From: Actinoplanes regularis
Lineage (GTDB): Bacteria > Actinomycetota > Actinomycetes > Mycobacteriales > Micromonosporaceae
NCBI RefSeq assembly: GCF_900188005.1
Contig: NZ_FZNR01000013.1
Coordinates: 124,001-188,000 of the forward strand
Length of the DNA stretch: 64,000 bases
Direction of reading: 5' to 3'
The notes under the pieces were generated by a model. It was not told the DNA's origin. It made no database searches and saw only the letters and a list, made by a program, of their open reading frames with translations. Positions 39,622 to 48,014 of this stretch are shown here, one piece after another. Numbering within the stretch: the first letter of the stretch is position 1; each line of letters starts with the position of its first letter. The translations under genes were made by a program, and so were the position numbers.

Positions 39622-41273
39622 GCGGACTGCGGCTCGATGTGGATTTCGTCGACTATCTGATCCTGGCGATCTATTTCGTCTTCGTGCTGGGGGTCGGCTT
39701 CGCGGCTCGGCGAGCGATCCGCGACAGCTCCGACTTCTTCCTCTCCGGCCGGTCGATGCCGGCCTGGGTGACCGGTCTCGCCTTCGTCTCCGCGAACCTC
39801 GGCGCCCTCGAGATCATCGGGATGGCCGCGAACGGCGCCCAGTACGGCATGATGACCCTGCACTACTACTGGGTCGGCGCGGTGCCGGCGATGGTCTTCC
39901 TCGGCATCGTGATGATGCCCTTCTACTACGGCTCCAAGGTGCGCAGCGTCCCGGAGTTCCTCCGGCGGCGCTTCAACCGGCCGACCCACCTGTTCAACGC
40001 GATCAGCTTCGCGGTCGCCCAGGTGCTGATCGCCGGCGTCAACCTCTACGCCCTGGCGCTGATCCTGCAGGCGCTGCTCGGCTGGCCGCTCTGGCTGTCC
40101 ATCGTGATCGGTGCGGCGATCGTGCTGTCGTACATCACCCTCGGTGGTCTCTCCTCGGCGATCTACAACGAGGTGCTGCAGTTCTTCGTCATCCTGGCCG
40201 GTCTGCTCCCGATCACCGTGATCGGCCTGGTCAAGGTCGGCGGCTGGGACGGTCTGGTGGAGAAGGTGCGGGCGAGCGATCTCGGCGACGCCGGGCTGCA
40301 CACGTTCTCCCAGACGGCGAGCACCGGCAACCCGCTCGGCGCGAACTGGATCGGGATCGTCTTCGGGCTCGGCTTCGTGCTGTCGTTCGGGTACTGGACG
40401 ACGAACTTCGCCGAGGTGCAGCGGGCGCTGAGTGCGAAGGACATGAACGCGGCCCGGCGCACCCCGATCATCGGGGCCTTCCCGAAGCTGCTGATCCCCG
40501 CGGTCACCGTGCTTCCCGGGCTGATCGCCCTGGTCACCGTGCAGGGGCTGGGGGCGGAGGAGGGGGACCTCACCTACAACAACGCGATCCCGCTGCTGAT
40601 GCGAGACCTGCTGCCCAACGGTGTGCTCGGGGTGGCGGTGACCGGCCTGGTGGCGTCGTTCATGGCCGGCATGGCGGCCAACGTGAGCGGATTCAACACG
40701 GTCTTCACGTACGACATCTGGCAGTCCTACCTCCGCAAGGACCGCCCCGACGGCTATTACCTGCGCGTCGGCCGGATCGCCACGATCGTCGGCGTGCTGG
40801 TCGGGATCGGTACCGCGTTCATCGCGGCCGGCTTCGACAACATCATGAACTACATCCAGGCCCTGTTCTCGCTCTTCAACGCGCCGCTGTTCGCCACGTT
40901 CATCGTCGGCATGTTCTGGAAGAGGATGTCCGCCTGGGCCGGCTTCTGGTCCCTGCTGCTCGGCTTCCTCGCCTCGCTGACGCTCTACCTCGGATATCTG
41001 GGCGGCGTCTTCGCGTTCAACTCCGACCTGGAGGAGAGCTTCTGGGGTGCGGGCGCGGCGTTCCTCACGGCGGTGGTGGTGGCCGTGGTGGTCACCCCCT
41101 TCACCCCGGCCAAGCCCGAGCACGAGCTGCGCGGCCTGGTCTACGGGCTGGCGGGGCCGAGCACCGGCGCCGACGTGATCGTCGCCGGCGACCGGGTCTG
41201 GTGGCGTAACCCGGTGCTGCTAGGTGGCGTCGCACTGGTGCTGGCCGTCGTCCTCTACGTCCCCTTCTGGTGA
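39618..41273 (+). CDS. Sodium:solute symporter (SSS family, SGLT-like)
   Basis: A 551-residue membrane protein with about 14 helices. The first helix (YLILAIYFVFVLGVGFAARR) and the SSS signature region (GFGYWTTNF-like: FGLGFVLSFGYWTTNFAEVQ) are present, with the sodium-site helix GLVASFMAGMAANVSGFNTV. It probably imports a sugar or polyol with sodium. The ATG at 39618 comes from the repeat cassette; an in-frame upstream ATG would add MSTPERSGGGG. A small membrane gene follows 7 bp downstream. Confidence 0.92.
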   Translation: MSGLRLDVDFVDYLILAIYFVFVLGVGFAARRAIRDSSDFFLSGRSMPAWVTGLAFVSANLGALEIIGMAANGAQYGMMTLHYYWVGAVPAMVFLGIVMMPFYYGSKVRSVPEFLRRRFNRPTHLFNAISFAVAQVLIAGVNLYALALILQALLGWPLWLSIVIGAAIVLSYITLGGLSSAIYNEVLQFFVILAGLLPITVIGLVKVGGWDGLVEKVRASDLGDAGLHTFSQTASTGNPLGANWIGIVFGLGFVLSFGYWTTNFAEVQRALSAKDMNAARRTPIIGAFPKLLIPAVTVLPGLIALVTVQGLGAEEGDLTYNNAIPLLMRDLLPNGVLGVAVTGLVASFMAGMAANVSGFNTVFTYDIWQSYLRKDRPDGYYLRVGRIATIVGVLVGIGTAFIAAGFDNIMNYIQALFSLFNAPLFATFIVGMFWKRMSAWAGFWSLLLGFLASLTLYLGYLGGVFAFNSDLEESFWGAGAAFLTAVVVAVVVTPFTPAKPEHELRGLVYGLAGPSTGADVIVAGDRVWWRNPVLLGGVALVLAVVLYVPFW

Positions 41274-41280
41274 GGTTGCC

Positions 41281-41514
41281 ATGAATCGGCTCTTCGATCT
41301 GCGCGCGGTCATCGGCGGTCTGTTCACCCCGTACGGGGTGATCGTCACGCTGGTCGGCCTCTTCGACGACCCGGCCGAGATCGACAAGGCGCAGGGCGTC
41401 CGGATCAACCTGTGGATGGGCCTGGCGATGCTCGCCCTGGGCCTGCTCATGCTGCTCTGGTTGCGGCTGAACCCGCCGAAACCGCTGGAGGCCGGCGAGG
41501 AGAAGGAGGACTGA
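41281..41514 (+). CDS. Small membrane protein partner of the symporter
   Basis: A 77-residue protein with two helices (AVIGGLFTPYGVIVTLVGLF and LWMGLAMLALGLLMLLWLRL) and an acidic tail (EAGEEKED). The ATG has GAGG upstream and starts 7 bp after the symporter stop, so it is co-transcribed. Such small proteins often sit beside SSS transporters and may be accessory subunits. Confidence 0.78.
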   Translation: MNRLFDLRAVIGGLFTPYGVIVTLVGLFDDPAEIDKAQGVRINLWMGLAMLALGLLMLLWLRLNPPKPLEAGEEKED

Positions 41515-41518
41515 CGCG

Positions 41519-42625
41519 TCACCGGGCCGGGAATCGGAGGATCCGGTCGTCGCCGTTACGCGGGTCGCCACGGCCGTCGGTGTTCGAGGTGGTCAGCCAC
41601 AGCGAACCGTCGGCGGCCACGGCGACCGTGCGAAGCCGGCCGTACCTCCCGATCAGTTCCGCCTTCGACGTCCCGCCGCCGAGCGGGACCGTCCACAGCC
41701 GTTCGCCCTTGAGCGCGGCGACGTACAGCGTGCTGCCGGAGACCGCCGCGCCGCTCGGGGACGCGTCGTCGGTGCGCCACTGCACGATCGGGTCGGTGTA
41801 CCTCGAGTCGCCGGCCTTCCCCTCGGCCTCCGGCCACCCGTAGTTCTTGCCGGGCTGGATGATGTTCACCTCGTCCCAGGTGTCCTGGCCGAACTCGATG
41901 CCGTACATCCGCCCCTGCGCGTCCCAGGCCAGGCCCTGCACGTTGCGGTGGCCCATGCTCCACACCGGTGAGCCCGGCCACGGGTTGCCGGGCGCGGCCT
42001 CGCCCTCCGGGGTGAGCCGCAGGATCTTGCCGTTCGGGTCGTTCCGGTCCTGTGCCTGCGGTTCCCGCCCGGCGTCGCCGGTGCCCACGTAGAGCATCCC
42101 GTCCGGCCCGAACGCGAGCCGCCCGCCGTTGTGCCGCGATCCCCGGTCCAGTCCCTTGAAGATCACTTCCGGCTTGCCGTCGCCGGTCGTCTTGAAGCGG
42201 ACGATCCGATTGTCGTTCTCGGCGGTGAAGTACGCATAAACCCAGTCGTCGTGGAGGGCGAGCCCGAGCAGGCCGCCCTCGCCGCCGGTCTGCACCCCGG
42301 CCACCGTGTAGACCTTCTTCTTCGCCGCGCCGGGCCGGACCTGGTAGATGTCGCCGGTCTGCCGCTCGGCGACCAGCGCGCTGCCGTCCGGCAGGAAGGC
42401 CAGGCCCCACGGCACCTTGATGCCGGTCGCCACGGTCTGCGGCTCCGCGCTCAGATCCGGGGTCCGGGGACTCTCCGGCCGGGTGGAGGCGGCCGACACC
42501 GACGGCACGGGATCGACGGTGGGCGGCTCGGTGGGCTCGCCGGCGGAGCAGGCGGTCAGCAGGACGGCCCCGGCCGACGCGGCGGCCAATCGGGCGACGG
42601 CGGCCAGGTGCGGGACAGTCGGCAT
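41519..42625 (-). CDS. PQQ-type soluble glucose/sorbosone dehydrogenase-like lipoprotein
   Basis: A 368-residue six-bladed beta-propeller. Signal peptide with lipobox LLTACS (cysteine about 26), a disordered S/P/T linker, then the GSDH fold (VPWGLAFLPDGSALVAERQT, HNGGRLAFGPDGMLYVGTGD, GHRNVQGLAWDAQGRMYGIE). The active-site histidine is likely that in SRHNGG. It would oxidise a sugar at the cell surface if PQQ is available. Convergent with the symporter pair 4 bp away. Confidence 0.87.
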   Translation of the reverse strand: MPTVPHLAAVARLAAASAGAVLLTACSAGEPTEPPTVDPVPSVSAASTRPESPRTPDLSAEPQTVATGIKVPWGLAFLPDGSALVAERQTGDIYQVRPGAAKKKVYTVAGVQTGGEGGLLGLALHDDWVYAYFTAENDNRIVRFKTTGDGKPEVIFKGLDRGSRHNGGRLAFGPDGMLYVGTGDAGREPQAQDRNDPNGKILRLTPEGEAAPGNPWPGSPVWSMGHRNVQGLAWDAQGRMYGIEFGQDTWDEVNIIQPGKNYGWPEAEGKAGDSRYTDPIVQWRTDDASPSGAAVSGSTLYVAALKGERLWTVPLGGGTSKAELIGRYGRLRTVAVAADGSLWLTTSNTDGRGDPRNGDDRILRFPAR

Positions 42626-42718
42626 TTTGCAACCCTGCCATGCCAGATCGACGACTAATCCCCCCATATAATACAAAAAGGGGCATTCCCCGGAATCGTT
42701 GTGGAAGCGAGGCCCAAG

Positions 42719-44233
42719 ATGGTGCCGCGCGGACGAGTCCCACCGTGCAGGGCGGAGATTTGGGTTTTGCGAGCTTTGCGACGGCCGATCGCGGCAGCGA
42801 TCCTCGCCCTCACTCTCACCGCCGTGCCCATGGTCGCCGCCCTACCGGCCCTGGCCGCGACGGAACCGGCGGTCACCTGGTCGGCCTGCCCCGAGGACGA
42901 GCAGGTCCAGTGCGGCGTGATGCGGGTCCCGGCGGACTGGAAGGACCCGGAAGGGCCGTCGATAGAGCTGCAGATGGCCCGGCGGAAGGCGACCGATCCG
43001 GCCCACCGGATCGGAGTCCTGATCGTCAACCCGGGCGGTCCCGGCGGCTCGGCCGTCAACCTGGCCCTCGAAGCCGACTTCTTCACCTCCGAGCTGCGGA
43101 AACGGTTCGACATCATCGGGCTCGACCCGCGCGGGGTGGGCCGCAGCGCCCCGGTCCTCTGCGAGCAGGCCCTGATCGACGCGAAACCGTCGCCGCTGGT
43201 CACCACCGAGGCCGGGTTCCGGGCCCTGGCCGACTACAACGGCAAGCTGTTCACCGACTGCACGGCCCGCAGCGGGCCGGTGGTCTCCCACGCGGACACC
43301 GCCAGTGTGGTCCGCGACGTGGAGGCGCTGCGGGTCGCGCTCGCCGAGCCGCGGATCAGCATCTTCGGCGCGTCCTACGGCTCACTGATCGGCGAGCTCT
43401 ACGCCGACCTCTATCCGGGCACCTCGCGCGCGCTGGTGCTGGACAGCGTGATGGACCACAGCGTGGACGTGGACGGGTTCCTCGCCCAGGAGACCGCCTC
43501 GGTGCAGGACTCGTTCGACGAGTTCGTCAAGTGGTGTGCCCGCGACACCCGGTGCGTGCTGCGCGGACAGGACATCCCGGGGCTCTGGGCCGCCCTGATG
43601 CGGCGGGCGGCGGCCGGGACCCTCGTCGACCCGTACGACCCGCCGGAGAAACTCGGCGTCTGGGAACTGATCTCGGCCTCGTTCAGCGCGTTCTACGACC
43701 CGCAGTGGTTCTCCTTCGCGCACTACCTGCGGGACGCCGCCAAACCCACGGCCGCCGCTCGGCAGGCGGTGCCGCCGATCGACATCGCCCCGAACAGCTT
43801 CCCCGCGGTGGTCTGCGGAGACTGGTCGCTGCCGGTGGCCGACTTCACGACGTACCGGAAGAAGTTGGACGCCCTGCTCCAGATCGCGCCGCAGGTCCGC
43901 GCCTCGTCGCTGGCCGTCTCCGCGGTCGCGGGCTGCATCGGGTGGCCGGCGCCGCCGGGCAACCCGCAGCGCCGGCTGTCCCCGGCGAAGGTGCCGATGC
44001 TGCTGGTCAACGCGCTGCACGACCCGGCGACCGGGCACACCTGGGCACAGCAGGTGGCCGATCAGCTCGGGCCGTCCGCACGGCTGCTGACCTACCAGGG
44101 CTGGGGGCACGTCGCGTACTCGCACAGCCCCTGTGTCCAGGCGGCGGTCGAGCGCTACCTGGTCGACCTGGCCCTGCCCCCGACCGGGACGACCTGTGCC
44201 GCGGTCGAACCCCAACCGTTCGGCATCGGCTAG
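42719..44233 (+). CDS. Secreted alpha/beta-hydrolase, tripeptidyl aminopeptidase-like
   Basis: A protein of about 504 residues. The signal peptide (RPIAAAILALTLTAVPMVAA) is followed by an alpha/beta-hydrolase fold with oxyanion region NPGGPGGS, nucleophile elbow FGASYGS, an Asp in ALHDPATG and a His in GWGHVAYSHS. The C-terminal TAP-like domain is present. It probably cleaves short peptides outside the cell. The start is uncertain: ATG 42719 has GAGG at good spacing, while a TTG at 42767 behind GGAG would give a more typical signal peptide. Confidence 0.85.
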   Translation: MVPRGRVPPCRAEIWVLRALRRPIAAAILALTLTAVPMVAALPALAATEPAVTWSACPEDEQVQCGVMRVPADWKDPEGPSIELQMARRKATDPAHRIGVLIVNPGGPGGSAVNLALEADFFTSELRKRFDIIGLDPRGVGRSAPVLCEQALIDAKPSPLVTTEAGFRALADYNGKLFTDCTARSGPVVSHADTASVVRDVEALRVALAEPRISIFGASYGSLIGELYADLYPGTSRALVLDSVMDHSVDVDGFLAQETASVQDSFDEFVKWCARDTRCVLRGQDIPGLWAALMRRAAAGTLVDPYDPPEKLGVWELISASFSAFYDPQWFSFAHYLRDAAKPTAAARQAVPPIDIAPNSFPAVVCGDWSLPVADFTTYRKKLDALLQIAPQVRASSLAVSAVAGCIGWPAPPGNPQRRLSPAKVPMLLVNALHDPATGHTWAQQVADQLGPSARLLTYQGWGHVAYSHSPCVQAAVERYLVDLALPPTGTTCAAVEPQPFGIG

Positions 44234-44311
44234 TCGTTGAAGCGATTGTGCCGGGCTGTCGTCAGCGGTAGGCAGGAATTGACAACCGACACTGTCCTGT
44301 CTGGAGGGCCG

Positions 44312-46084
44312 ATGCGGTTCCTATCCGCGCTAGCAGCACTTTCGTTGACCACCGTCGGATCCGTCGCGATTTCGGCCCCGGCCGTCGCCGCGGGCTCCAC
44401 CGCTCAGGGATACGGCGGCGCGATCGCCACCGTGGACGCCACCGCCACCGCGGCCGGCCTCGAGGTGCTGCGCCGGGGCGGCAACGCGGTGGACGCCGCC
44501 GTCGCGGCCGCGGCCACCCTCGGCGTGACCGAGCCGTTCGCCTCCGGGATCGGCGGCGGCGGATTCTTCGTCTACTACGACGCCCGCGAGCACCGGGTGC
44601 ACACCATCGACGGGCGGGAGGCCGGGCCCGCGACGATGACCTCGACGTACTTCGTGAACCCGGCGACCGGGCAGCCGTACGCGTTCGACGAGGCCCGGGT
44701 CAGCGGCCTCTCCGTCGGCGTGCCCGGCACCCTGGCCACCTGGGAGGCCGCGGCCCGGCAGTGGGGCACCCGGCCGCTGAGCGGCGCGCTGAACACGGCC
44801 GCCGAGGTGGCCGACCGCGGGTACACCGTCGACGGCGAGTTCCGGCGTCAGGTCACCGAGAACGCGGCCGCCTTCGGGCAGTTCGACTCGACCAAGGCGC
44901 TGTACCTGCCGAACGGCGCGCCGCCCGCGGTCGGGGCCACGATCCGCAACCCGGACCTGGCCCGCACGTACCGGCTGATCGCCCGCCAGGGGACCGGCGT
45001 CTTCTACCGCGGTGAGGTGGGCGCCGACCTGCTGAGGGCGGTCGCCGCTCCGCCGGTCTCGGCCAGCCCGGCGTCGCCGTGGGCGTACCCGATCCGGCCC
45101 GGCGTGCTGACCGCCGCCGACCTCGCCGGATACCGGGTCCGACGGCCGGCGCCGACCAGGTCCGACTACAAGGGCCTGACCGTGTACGGCATGTCCACGC
45201 CGTCCAGCGGCGGCACCGCGGTCGGCGAGGCGCTGAACATCCTCGAGGCGTCCCCGATCACGTCCGCCTCGACCGTCGAGAAGCTGCACTACTACCTGGA
45301 GGCGTCCGCGCTCTCCTTCGCCGACCGTGGCCGCTACGTCGGCGCGAACACACCGGAGCCGATGCTCCGGAAGCTGCTCTCGGATCAATGGGCGAAACAG
45401 CGGGCCTGCCAGATCGACCCGGGTAAGGCGCTGGCCAAGCCGGTCGCGCCGGGACCCTCGCAGTGCACACCGTCGGTCACCACGGCGACGCCCGACAACG
45501 GGATGAGCACCACCAACCTGACCGTCGCCGACAGGTGGGGCAACGTCGTCGAGTACACGCTCACCCTCGAACAGTTCGGTGGCAACGGGATGGTCCTGCC
45601 GGGACGCGGGTTCATGCTGAACAACGAGCTGACCGACTTCAACTTCGCCGGCACCCAGGGCACCTTCGACGACCCGAACCTGCCCGGGCCGGGCAAGCGG
45701 CCGCGCAGCTCGATGTCGCCGACGATCGTGCTCAAGGACGGCAAGCCGTTCCTGGCGGTCGGCGCGCCCGGCGGCTCGACGATCATCACGACGGTGCTGC
45801 AGATCATCTACGGCCGGGTGGAGCTGGGGCTGACCCTGCCGCAGGCGCTCGCCGCACCGCGCGCGGCGCAGCGGAACACCGCCGGGATCCAGGCGGAGGT
45901 GGCCTTCCACACGACGTACGGGCCGGAACTGACCGCGCTCGGTCACGTCTTCGGGGCGGACGTGGCGGAGATCGGCGCGGCCACCGCGATCGAGTTCACC
46001 GGGCACGGTGGGCAACTGGCCGTCGCCGAACCGGTGCGCCGGGGCAGCGGCTCGGCCGCGGTCGTCCGGCCAACCGTTAAGTAG
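44312..46084 (+). CDS. ggt: Gamma-glutamyltranspeptidase
   Basis: A 590-residue secreted Ntn-hydrolase that splits gamma-glutamyl bonds such as in glutathione. Signal peptide at 1-27, large-subunit motifs (GRRGGNAVDAAVAAAATLGV-like: VLRRGGNAVDAAVAAA; FASGIGGGGFFVYYD), then the self-cleavage site at MSTTNLTVAD with T400 as the likely new N-terminal nucleophile. Relatives usually have H where N402 stands. The oxyanion region is GAPGGSTII. The ATG at 44312 follows GGAGGGCCG. Confidence 0.93.
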   Translation: MRFLSALAALSLTTVGSVAISAPAVAAGSTAQGYGGAIATVDATATAAGLEVLRRGGNAVDAAVAAAATLGVTEPFASGIGGGGFFVYYDAREHRVHTIDGREAGPATMTSTYFVNPATGQPYAFDEARVSGLSVGVPGTLATWEAAARQWGTRPLSGALNTAAEVADRGYTVDGEFRRQVTENAAAFGQFDSTKALYLPNGAPPAVGATIRNPDLARTYRLIARQGTGVFYRGEVGADLLRAVAAPPVSASPASPWAYPIRPGVLTAADLAGYRVRRPAPTRSDYKGLTVYGMSTPSSGGTAVGEALNILEASPITSASTVEKLHYYLEASALSFADRGRYVGANTPEPMLRKLLSDQWAKQRACQIDPGKALAKPVAPGPSQCTPSVTTATPDNGMSTTNLTVADRWGNVVEYTLTLEQFGGNGMVLPGRGFMLNNELTDFNFAGTQGTFDDPNLPGPGKRPRSSMSPTIVLKDGKPFLAVGAPGGSTIITTVLQIIYGRVELGLTLPQALAAPRAAQRNTAGIQAEVAFHTTYGPELTALGHVFGADVAEIGAATAIEFTGHGGQLAVAEPVRRGSGSAAVVRPTVK

Positions 46085-46150
46085 CGGGCCGGTTGCGACG
46101 ATGGTGCAGGACGTAGGCGCGGGTAGGAACAGCGGGGAACGGGGCAGCCG

Positions 46151-47083
46151 ATGATCAGCACTGCAGCGATGTCAGCCATTCTGGCGCTTGCTCCGACGGC
46201 TCCGGCGACGCCGGTGCTGCCCAGCCCGGTCGCGTACGTCCGAAGCGGCGACGTCTACGTCAGCAGCGGTCCCGCGGAGAAGCGGATAACCACCGGGGGC
46301 GGGTACGCCCGGCCCCGGTGGTCGCCGGACGGCAGGCAGCTCGCCGTGCTCAAGAGCGGCCGACTCTGGATCATGAAAGCCGACGGCAGCGGGCTGCGGC
46401 GGCTGACCAACCGGGCCGCGGCCGGAGCGTCCTGGTCGCCGGACGGCAAGTGGCTGGCGTTCGCGTCGCTCTCCTGCACCGGGGGCCCCGGGGTCTACCG
46501 GATCTCCACGACCTCGCCCTCCCCGAAACCCGAGGTGCTGTTCCCCCGGGACTGCCGGGGCGAGGACCTCCCGGACGAACCGGCGCCGCAACCGGCCACC
46601 GGCTCGCTCATCGATCGGCTGCGGACCGACGGCGCGGTGGCCTGGTCCCCGGACGGGAAGCAGATCGCGTTCCGTGGCGGGGAGTGCGACGCGATCTACG
46701 ACGACTGCCTGAGCGTCGGGACGGTCGCCTCGGGAGCGGAGCGGACGCTTGCCGCTTTCGGCGGCGGCGGCCTGCAGAACAGCGGATTCGCGGTGGTGCC
46801 CGCGTGGCGCCGCGACGGGGGACGGCTGGCTTTCACGGTCTATCAGAAGGGGGAGACGGCCGCCGAGAACCAGCCCGTCCACATCGTCGAGGTCGATCTT
46901 CGAAACGGGAAAAAACGGACGATCGGCGTGCCGATGGATCGTGAGCCGGCCTATCTCGACGGCAACCGGGTGCTGGTCACCGGCGAGAACGGCGGCGCGT
47001 CCTGGGTGCTGCTCGTCGACCTGAAGACGGGCGCCCGCGTCCCGTTCCACCTCGGCTCCCAGCCCGCCGTCCGGTCCCGCTGA
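46151..47083 (+). CDS. TolB-like/WD40 beta-propeller secreted protein
   Basis: A 310-residue protein with an N-terminal hydrophobic export segment and repeated propeller motifs (PRWSPDGRQLAVLKSGRLWI, ASWSPDGKWLAFASLS, VAWSPDGKQIAFRGG). W-S-P-D-G-K occurs three times in about 190 residues. Three cysteine pairs suggest an outside location. It probably binds a ligand or partner protein; no catalytic motif seen. Confidence 0.8.
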   Translation: MISTAAMSAILALAPTAPATPVLPSPVAYVRSGDVYVSSGPAEKRITTGGGYARPRWSPDGRQLAVLKSGRLWIMKADGSGLRRLTNRAAAGASWSPDGKWLAFASLSCTGGPGVYRISTTSPSPKPEVLFPRDCRGEDLPDEPAPQPATGSLIDRLRTDGAVAWSPDGKQIAFRGGECDAIYDDCLSVGTVASGAERTLAAFGGGGLQNSGFAVVPAWRRDGGRLAFTVYQKGETAAENQPVHIVEVDLRNGKKRTIGVPMDREPAYLDGNRVLVTGENGGASWVLLVDLKTGARVPFHLGSQPAVRSR

Positions 47084-47131
47084 CGCGTCGTTGGCCGGTT
47101 GGCCGGCTCGGCCCGTATCGTGGGCGCCGCC

Positions 47132-47818
47132 ATGACAGAAACCGCCGCCCCACCCGCGTCCGCCCGGCCGATCCGGACCTTTCATCCGCGCCGCGGCCGG
47201 ATGAGCGCCCGGCACGCCGACGCGCACGCCGAGCTCTGGCCGCGCTACGGCCTGACCGTCGTCGACGGCGACCGCACCCCGCTCGACCTGCCGGAGCTCT
47301 TCGGCCGCGACGCCCCGACGATCCTCGAGATCGGCTTCGGGATGGGCGACGCGACAGCGCGGATGGCCGCCGACGACCCGGAGCGGAACTATCTCGGCAT
47401 CGAGGTGCACACCCCCGGCATCGGCAACCTGCTGGCCCTCGTCGGCGACCTGGGACTGGTCAACGTCCGGGTAGCCCAGGGTGACGCCATGCAGTTGGTG
47501 CACCGCCTCGCCCCAGGCGCGCTGAACGCCGTGCACGTCTACTTCCCCGACCCCTGGCCCAAGGCGCGCCATCACAAGCGCCGCCTGATCCAGCCCGCGA
47601 ACGTCGCTCTGCTGCGCGAGCGTCTGCACCCCGGCGGCGTCCTGCACTGCGCCACCGACTGGCCGGAGTACGCCGAGGCCATGGCCGAGACGCTGGAGGC
47701 CGACCCCGGCCTGCGCCGCCTGCCGGCGACGCCACACAACCGCCCGGAGACGAAGTTCGAACGCCGCGGCGCGGCTGCCGGCCGCCCCATCACCGACCTG
47801 CGCTTCGCGCGGATCTGA
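47132..47818 (+). CDS. trmB: tRNA (guanine-N7)-methyltransferase
   Basis: A 228-residue SAM-dependent enzyme that makes m7G46 in tRNA variable loops. The N-terminal RTFHPRRGRMSARHADA, SAM motif ILEIGFGMGDAT, and the family signature YFPDPWPKARHHKRRLIQP are all present, with the C-terminal TKFERRG. The ATG at 47132 lies just before the family's normal N-terminus. Confidence 0.95.
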   Translation: MTETAAPPASARPIRTFHPRRGRMSARHADAHAELWPRYGLTVVDGDRTPLDLPELFGRDAPTILEIGFGMGDATARMAADDPERNYLGIEVHTPGIGNLLALVGDLGLVNVRVAQGDAMQLVHRLAPGALNAVHVYFPDPWPKARHHKRRLIQPANVALLRERLHPGGVLHCATDWPEYAEAMAETLEADPGLRRLPATPHNRPETKFERRGAAAGRPITDLRFARI

Positions 47819-48014
47819 AACCCCTTCGCCGGTACGACCTACGCCTCCCGTGACCAGGCCTCGCGGCCCAAGCCCCAGGCCACCCGCCCGGTCGGCCGGC
47901 ACGTGGTTCGGATGGTCCTCCGACGGCCGCCGAGGGTCCGAACCCGCTCCTCGGCGGAGGGATTTGCCGGTTTCGGGGTATTAGCGCCTCTAGGCTGGAC
48001 CTTGGAGGTCGGCC